Assembly (NCBI GenBank): GCA_033557465.1 | Contig: CM066048.1 | Coordinates: 13,244,305-13,308,304 of the forward strand | DNA: 64,000 nt | Direction: 5' to 3' | Origin: Ichthyophis bannanicus | Taxonomy: Eukaryota > Chordata > Amphibia > Gymnophiona > Ichthyophiidae | Shown here: in pieces, positions 58,896-64,000 of the stretch | Layout of the letters: each line of letters begins with the position of its first letter | Numbering within the stretch: position 1 is the stretch's first letter | Translations under genes and position numbers: made by a program | Notes under the pieces: model-generated | The model's input: only the letters and a program-made list of their open reading frames with translations | Told to the model about the DNA's origin: nothing | Database searches by the model: none

Positions 58896-61613
58896 TCAAG
58901 TAGCGGTCGCACTGTACCCCGCCCGACCAGATGACCCAAGTATTTGACCTCTTTGGCCACAAAGGTGCATTTTTTTGGGGTTTAACGTCAATCCCGCCCT
59001 CCTCATGGCTTCTAAGACCGTTCCTACTTGATGGAGATGTTCTTTCCAGGTGGTACTGTGGATCACTACATCGTCCATGTAGGCCGTTGCAAAAGTCTGG
59101 TATGGTCGGAGAATGATGTCCATCAGACGTTGGCATGTGGCCGCTGCCCCGTGTAGGCCGAAGGGCATCCTTCGGAATTGAAAGAGGCCTAGAGGTGTGC
59201 TAAAGGCAGTTTTGGGCTTGGCATCACGTGTTAAAGGGATTTGCCAATATCCCTTGGTCATGTCTAAAGTTGTTAGAAACTTCGCCTGCCCGAGCCGGTC
59301 CAATAGTTCCTCAATCCGAGGCATCGGGTAGGCGTCGAACGTGGACACGGCATTCACTTGTCGGAAGTCAATGCAGAAGCGCATAGTTCCGTCGGGCTTA
59401 GGTACTAATACTACCGTGCTGCACCACAGACTATGCGATTCTTCTAATATGTTTAACCGCAGCATCTCTTGCACTTGATCAATGACTTCCTTTTTTTTCG
59501 CCTCCGGCAATCGATACAGTCGTTGCCAAATAATTTTCCCCGGTGGGGTGAGTATTTCGTGGGCGACCAGGGCAGTTTCTCCTGGCACCGGAGTTAGTAC
59601 ATCCTTGTACTCTTCCAGCAGTTGGGTCAGGTCCTGCTTTTGCCTTAAGGAGAGTTCCTCCCCCGTCCCGGGCGTAGGGGATTCTCCGCACTCCTCTATA
59701 CGGGGACCAAGGTCCTCCTCTGGGGGTTCACTTCCTACAGCGATGAAGCCCTCTAGGTCCCTCTTCCCCGTAGAGCCGAAACCTCGTGTTCCCCGGCTCG
59801 TGGGTGTTAGCATGGCGACCTCTTCAAGGTTGGGAAATCCCACGCGTTCGCAAATCAGTTGCGCTATTCTGTCCCCTCTTTGGACCTTGAAGTCTTCGCT
59901 TGAATAGTTGCATAGAAGAACTTTCAATATGCCCCTGTAGTCTGGGTCGACTACCCCGGCGGCCACATCAATGCTGTGCTTAGCAGCGAGCCCAGATCGC
60001 GGTGCTATCCGCCCATAGCACCCTGGGGGTAGTTCTCTCTGGAGATCCGTAGTGATCAACCTCCGCTCCTGCTTTGGGATAACCTGGTCTTCGGCACTGT
60101 GTAGGTCATAACCGGCCGCTTGCGCCGATGCCCGTTGAGGACTATGGGCTTTCTCCGAGGTTTTACAGAATTTTAGCACGAACCTCTTCGGGGGGTCTGC
60201 CGGTTCTTTTAAGGAGGTTTTCTTCGGTTTTTCCCAAAGTGGGCTAGGAATTATAGGACTCGTAGTATTCCTGGGACTCTTCTGTTGTGGCTTGGGATTC
60301 TCAATAGGCTCATGCAGAATGCAAGTGGAAGTTGGCACTCTTTGTGAAGATAGGCCTTCCTTCAGGCTCTTTCTAAATTGTGGCCAATTGCGGCCTAATA
60401 CCAATTCTTGTGGTAGCCTAGGCACGACTGCTACTAACATCTCTTTTTCAATGCCCAGTCCCTTCACCCACAGTTTATACACCGGATAGCGGGTAGCCGC
60501 TCCATGGATACATTTTATTTTAACATTACCTTCTGGATACTCCGGAACTGACCATCCCTGATCCCTGACCACAAGCCATAACCTCTTCGAAATCATGGTT
60601 TGGTCAGCTCCTGAGTCCAGAAGTGCTTTTACATCTACTCCATGAATCTTCACATTCAATACAAAACCCTCCCGTACTGTTCTCGGGCCTTCCCCTACCA
60701 GAGCAGTACGTGAGTAACAGTCACTTTTCAAATGACCCTTTTTCCCACACGCGAAACATCTCTTGACATTCTCTTTTGCTAGAAGCTTATTATTTTTCAC
60801 CACACCGTATGGGGACCTTGAGGGACTTTCTACCCTCTGGGCCTCCATACCCAGTGTCAGTTTGGGAGTCCCTACACTGGGATGGGTGACTCTCTCGGCC
60901 TCTAAATAGCGCTCAGTGAGAGCTATTGCGTCTGTAGTGGTACAGCAATTTTGTAAAATTAAAAAGTTCTGTACCCTACTTGGTATGGCGGACATGTACT
61001 GCTCGAGTATTATCGCATCCATTAATGAGGCTACGTTTTTCTTTTCTGGCTGTAGCCATTTATTTGCCAGACCCCGTATCCTATGACCTAGGGCTTGTGG
61101 GGTTTCATCGGCCCTAAGGGTGGTAGCTCTAAACATTTTGTTATAGGATAATGGTGTAAGGCCTAAACAATCCCTTATGGCGGTGACTACCTCCTCATAG
61201 GTGTTAGCTAGGGCTGGGGGCATCGACCTATATGCAGCAAGGGCTTCCCCCATAAGGGACGCTGCGAGTCGAATAGCCCACTGCTCAGGCGGCCAATTAG
61301 CAGACCCTGCAATCCTAGTGAACGAATCTAAAAAGTCATCCACATTATCATTGGGACTTAGCTTCCCCACAATAAGATCGTGGCATGTCCATTGTCCACT
61401 CGCTGGGTTAGTCGGTCTGGCGGCCTGCAGCTTTTCAGCGTTCGCCTTTGCCATCGCCTCCCGCTGTAATGCTAACCAGTTCTCCATAGTCTGCAAGACC
61501 GGCAGTTGTTGTTCCTGCATGGCCCGCAGAGCTTGTGCTTGATTCTTCTGCGTGAATTCGGCTTGCTTGTCGAATTGATGTGCCATCCAGGCACAGAGCT
61601 CCTTTGGTTCCAT
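58896..61613 (-). pseudogene. Gag-protease-dUTPase-RT frame of the Gmr1-like element
   Basis: A single 905-codon frame starting at ATG 61613. Residues 1-150: helical matrix/capsid N-terminus. 155-242: SCAN-like capsid C-terminal domain (RGLANKWLQPE, ILEQYMSAIP, ALTERYLE). 286-299: CCHC zinc knuckle (CFACGKKGHLKSDC). 331-337: aspartic protease LLDSGAD. About 495-616: dUTPase with AGYDLHSA, APRSGLA, GVVDPDYRG, RGDRIAQLI and the glycine-rich end RGFGSTG. 690-905: RT with FCIDFRQVNAV, MPFGLHGA and catalytic YMDD (845-848). A seven-base T/A run at 58970-58976 shifts the frame in the RT thumb, ending the ORF early. No integrase. Confidence 0.9.
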
Positions 61614-62059
61614 GGTGAACCTGTGTAGAGAAACAAGAGAAAACGAAAACCAAGTGTGGCTCTCACAACACTAGTTTTGCCCTCTTTTTCTTTTTCTTTT
61701 TTTTCTTTTTTTTTTTTTACTTCCCTTGACATTCAACACTGCCCCGGCTTAATTACGTTTTACCTGAGGTGAGTGTTGAATTCAGCTCGGGAACATCAGT
61801 TGCTGTTGCCTTTCGCAGCGCACCACTCCGATGACCGGCAACAGGATTTTCTGCTTTCAGGATTTTCCCAACCCGCTCCGGATTCCACCTATTCCACTCC
61901 GGGTCTTTCTTCTTCCAATCCTGGGTTTACAAGTAATCCACTCCGGGTCTTGTTTTCACTCCAGGTTTTCCAGCAGATCAATCTGAGGTTTTGTTTTTTT
62001 TTACTTTTAAACTCAGGAGTTTTTTTTTCCTTTAGTAGTTTGAAGGCTCTGATCCGGTC
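61614..62059 (-). other. Untranslated leader of the Gmr1-like element
   Basis: Between the PBS and the gag ATG. It contains a long T-rich tract (61675-61720), purine-rich on the element's sense strand. No ORF. Confidence 0.6.
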
Positions 62060-62077
62060 ATCCTGCCAACTACGCCA
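62060..62077 (-). other. Probable primer binding site
   Basis: Six bases inside the 5' LTR the minus strand reads TGGCGTAGTTGGCAGGAT, beginning with the TGG that pairs with a tRNA CCA end. The tRNA species is not identified. Confidence 0.6.
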
Positions 62078-62083
62078 TTTTTA

Positions 62084-63431
62084 TGTCGCGACGCCACCCT
62101 GGTGGCTAATGAGCGCCAAGGTAGGTCGGACACAAATAAAGATAAGGTTGGGATGGGTACGTATTTCTCAGGGCCCAGGGATGTATAGCCTTGGTAGCAT
62201 CCTTATTACCCAATACCCAAAGAACACAGGTTTCCAAGTGGAGGGAAAATAAGGCTTTATTTCCCTTGTCTTGCAAAGGTTCAAAGGATCAGTCCCAAAA
62301 CAACAAAAGAAATGTCCTTACATCAGGTTAGAAAAAGTAAAACTCAGGTTCAAAGCAACAATTGTTCTCTTCATAGAGGTGATACAAACACAAACATTTC
62401 CTATTTCACCAGTTTACTGCTCACATGCTATGCAAGGATTCCAAGCTTCCAGTGGTACAATAACTACAATCCATTTCCTCATCTGAAAGGGATTCTACCA
62501 ATTCCACTTGCATTGGTTCCTGATCATACGCCTCTGAAACAGAGTCCGTGGTTCTGGGCAACCTATAATTGGGCTTTTCAGCCAAACGCTGTATGACCTC
62601 CCAATGCCTTGGGTTCAGAGTGGGGCGTCGGTTTTGTACTGTTCTACAAGGCGAATATTCTTCCCTCTTCATGGGTTTTATATTAGCTTTCTGCAAACAC
62701 TGCTTATTCAAAAGTCTCTCATTGGATAAAAGCTTTTCATACCTTGTATCAGGAGAAGTGTTACATGAACAGGGACCTTCTGTTTCCTGTCCTTTCCACA
62801 GGCTAGCTCTCTGAAGGCTGTTCCCAACCAAGTGTGGGTTACCTTGTAATGCTGGCTTCTCTCCTTGGGGTGAGGCTTGAGGCCTACTCCTGCTGAGATT
62901 ATGCCCTGCTCCTGCAACCTGGCATGGGTTTTTTAACCGTCCTTCGGTTGACTTCTCACAGCTGTCCCAGTACTGTTTTCTTGTCCCCGGATCTCCTGGA
63001 TCCTTCCGTACTCTCCGTCCTTTCAGGTCTCTCTGGCCTGTTCCTCCTTCTGGCGCTCCAGCAGCGCCTGTAGCTTCTGCAGTTTCTGCCACCTCTGCAG
63101 CTCCTGCCGCTCCTCCGGCTTCTGCAGGCTCTGTAACTTCTCTGCCTTCTCTGCTGCTCCTGCTGCTACCGCACCTTTCGCTTTTTCCGCCACTTCCCCT
63201 TTTACCGCCAGTTCCCCCTTTCCAGTCTTCCAGACTTTCTTTAAAAGGAGTTCCTGCCTTCCTGGATTGGAGGCTGGCTGGCTTTTGGTCACACCCTGTG
63301 GGGCGTGGATCCTCAGTCTTCTGGAGGTCCCTCTTGCTCCCCCTATCAGGTTCCTTAAAATACTGCAGCTTGTGCATGCCTTTTTTCGTGTTTAAAATAT
63401 TTTCTTCTGTTCCCCACTGGTCTGTTCCATC

Positions 63432-63434
<3 letters not shown>
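62084..63434 (-). repeat. 5' LTR of the Gmr1-like element
   Basis: Begins 'tgtcgcgacgcc' and ends 'ctgttccatcaca'. Uninterrupted, 1351 bp. Carries the U3 ORF (62421-63434) and the same poly(A) signal region as the 3' LTR. Confidence 0.92.
62421..63434 (-). CDS. LTR-encoded ORF in the 5' LTR, 337 codons, unknown function
   Basis: Open from the first LTR base (codon TGT) to a stop at 62423-62421. Middle: Gly/Ala/Glu/Lys/Arg-rich low complexity (EPAEAGGAAGAAEVAETAEA). C-terminal third more structured: RHWEVIQRLAEKPNYRLP, then EPMQVELVESLSDEEMDC and 14 further residues. No signal peptide or membrane helix. This U3 copy would not be in the genomic RNA; the 3' copy (from 58190) is, directly fused to pol. 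The 3' copy is cut by the foldback element at 57810 and continues at 57125-56474. Function unknown. Confidence 0.65.
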
Positions 63435-63472
<38 letters not shown>

Positions 63473-64000
63473 GTGCATCTGTCGAGATATTTATTATAGG
63501 TAGATATGTATTTACATACTTATCTATCTGACTGTCTATGCTAATATAGATATATATGTCTCTATATGATTCTGACAGTTGGGCTCTACCCATTCCCATG
63601 CTGTCCAGCATGTTGGGGTGCTACACACACAACCACTCCCATGGTAGTTAACAACTTTTCTACCATAACCTTAAAGGTTAGGTACCCCTGAAGCTCCGTG
63701 TCCCAGTATCTTTCCTAGCTACCACCACTTAGGAAAGGCATTGCGGATCTTCAGTTACTCTGAGGCTCTAACGCCTCAGACACCTGTCCTTTCTTTTTGG
63801 GATACAAGTTTTTTTCCATACCCTTTCTTCCCACAAGGACTAGGCCGGTTTGTCCAAATCGGTCAGCCTTTCCTCTTTTTGCTCCTAAGAGTGAGCCACT
63901 CTGCAGCCAAAAGAGTTTGGGTTTTTTCCATAAAGCCTTCCCTGGGGTTACCTCTCACCTTTCAGGATTCTGACCTCCAACAGGTTTATTACCTCCATTT
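63435..64000 (+). repeat. TA microsatellite, then resumed DIRS-D interior
   Basis: 63435-63560 is TA-rich and continues the tract broken at 56136. From about 63600 the T/C-rich, non-coding character matches 54500-55950, so this is probably the rest of DIRS-D. No coding feature seen. Confidence 0.6.

Larger units (their letters stand above)
56137..63434 (-). mobile_element. Gmr1-like Ty3/Gypsy LTR retrotransposon
   Basis: Two direct LTRs (56137-58190 and 62084-63434) flank a 3.9-kb interior. PBS, polypurine tract, gag-PR-dUTPase-RT frame and RNase H are on the minus strand, so the 5' LTR is the right one. The capsid looks SCAN-like, the trait that links vertebrate Gmr1-like Gypsy elements to SCAN domains. 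Integrase is not present anywhere between the LTRs. The LTRs contain an ORF in frame with pol. Damage: a one-base shift at 58970-58976, a 44-bp inverted duplication at 58756-58848, and a 670-bp insertion in the 3' LTR. A target duplication cannot be judged because the target is a TA repeat. Confidence 0.9.

Noticed and set aside
62421..63434. LTR ORF as an envelope gene
   Set aside because: No signal peptide, hydrophobic fusion region or membrane anchor; it is hydrophilic and low-complexity.

Overview
This is vertebrate nuclear DNA. About 3.3 kb of it is coding exon of one host gene; nearly all the rest is transposon-derived. The host gene, on the + strand, is recognisable as IGSF9 (protein turtle homolog A / Dasm1), a neuronal Ig-superfamily adhesion protein. 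Thirteen exons with GT/AG splice sites and fully compatible phases run from 3210 to 35148. They encode the end of Ig3, Ig4, Ig5, two FN3 domains, the transmembrane segment and most of the cytoplasmic tail. The Ig1-Ig2 exons lie upstream of the window, and the conserved last exon was not found. The mix of abundant DIRS elements with an L2-type LINE, hAT elements and tRNA-SINEs suggests an amphibian, perhaps a caecilian; that is inference.

Layout. 1-1400: old DIRS fragments. 3210-15390: IGSF9 ectodomain exons, with hAT-type elements and SINEs in the introns. 15570-28440: one intron filled by a DIRS element (B1) that was split by a second DIRS (B2), a hAT MITE and an L2 LINE. 29197-35148: TM and cytoplasmic exons, with a hAT element (30211-31266) carrying a large palindrome. 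35.8-38.5 kb: SINE and MITE fragments. 38507-44266: a nearly intact DIRS element (A) with gag, RT-RNase H-methyltransferase and tyrosine recombinase. 44.3-46.5 kb: pyrimidine-rich DNA with a hairpin. 46.5-64 kb: a nest of insertions. An old DIRS (C) holds a solo LTR and an L2; DIRS-D lies in the L2; a Gmr1-like Ty3/Gypsy element (minus strand, 56137-63434) lies in a TA-rich tract of DIRS-D; and a 670-bp foldback retroelement with two hammerhead ribozymes lies in the 3' LTR of the Gypsy element.

The most novel observation concerns the Gmr1-like element and the solo LTR at 48774-50082. In both, almost the whole U3 part of the LTR is an open reading frame of about 330 codons, starting in the same phase at the first LTR base and ending with a shared C-terminal motif (EPM, then ES..DE.MDC). 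In the full element the pol frame runs without a stop through the polypurine tract into this LTR frame, so pol would carry an LTR-encoded C-terminal extension. The element has a SCAN-like capsid, a protease, a dUTPase, RT and RNase H, but no integrase that I can find.
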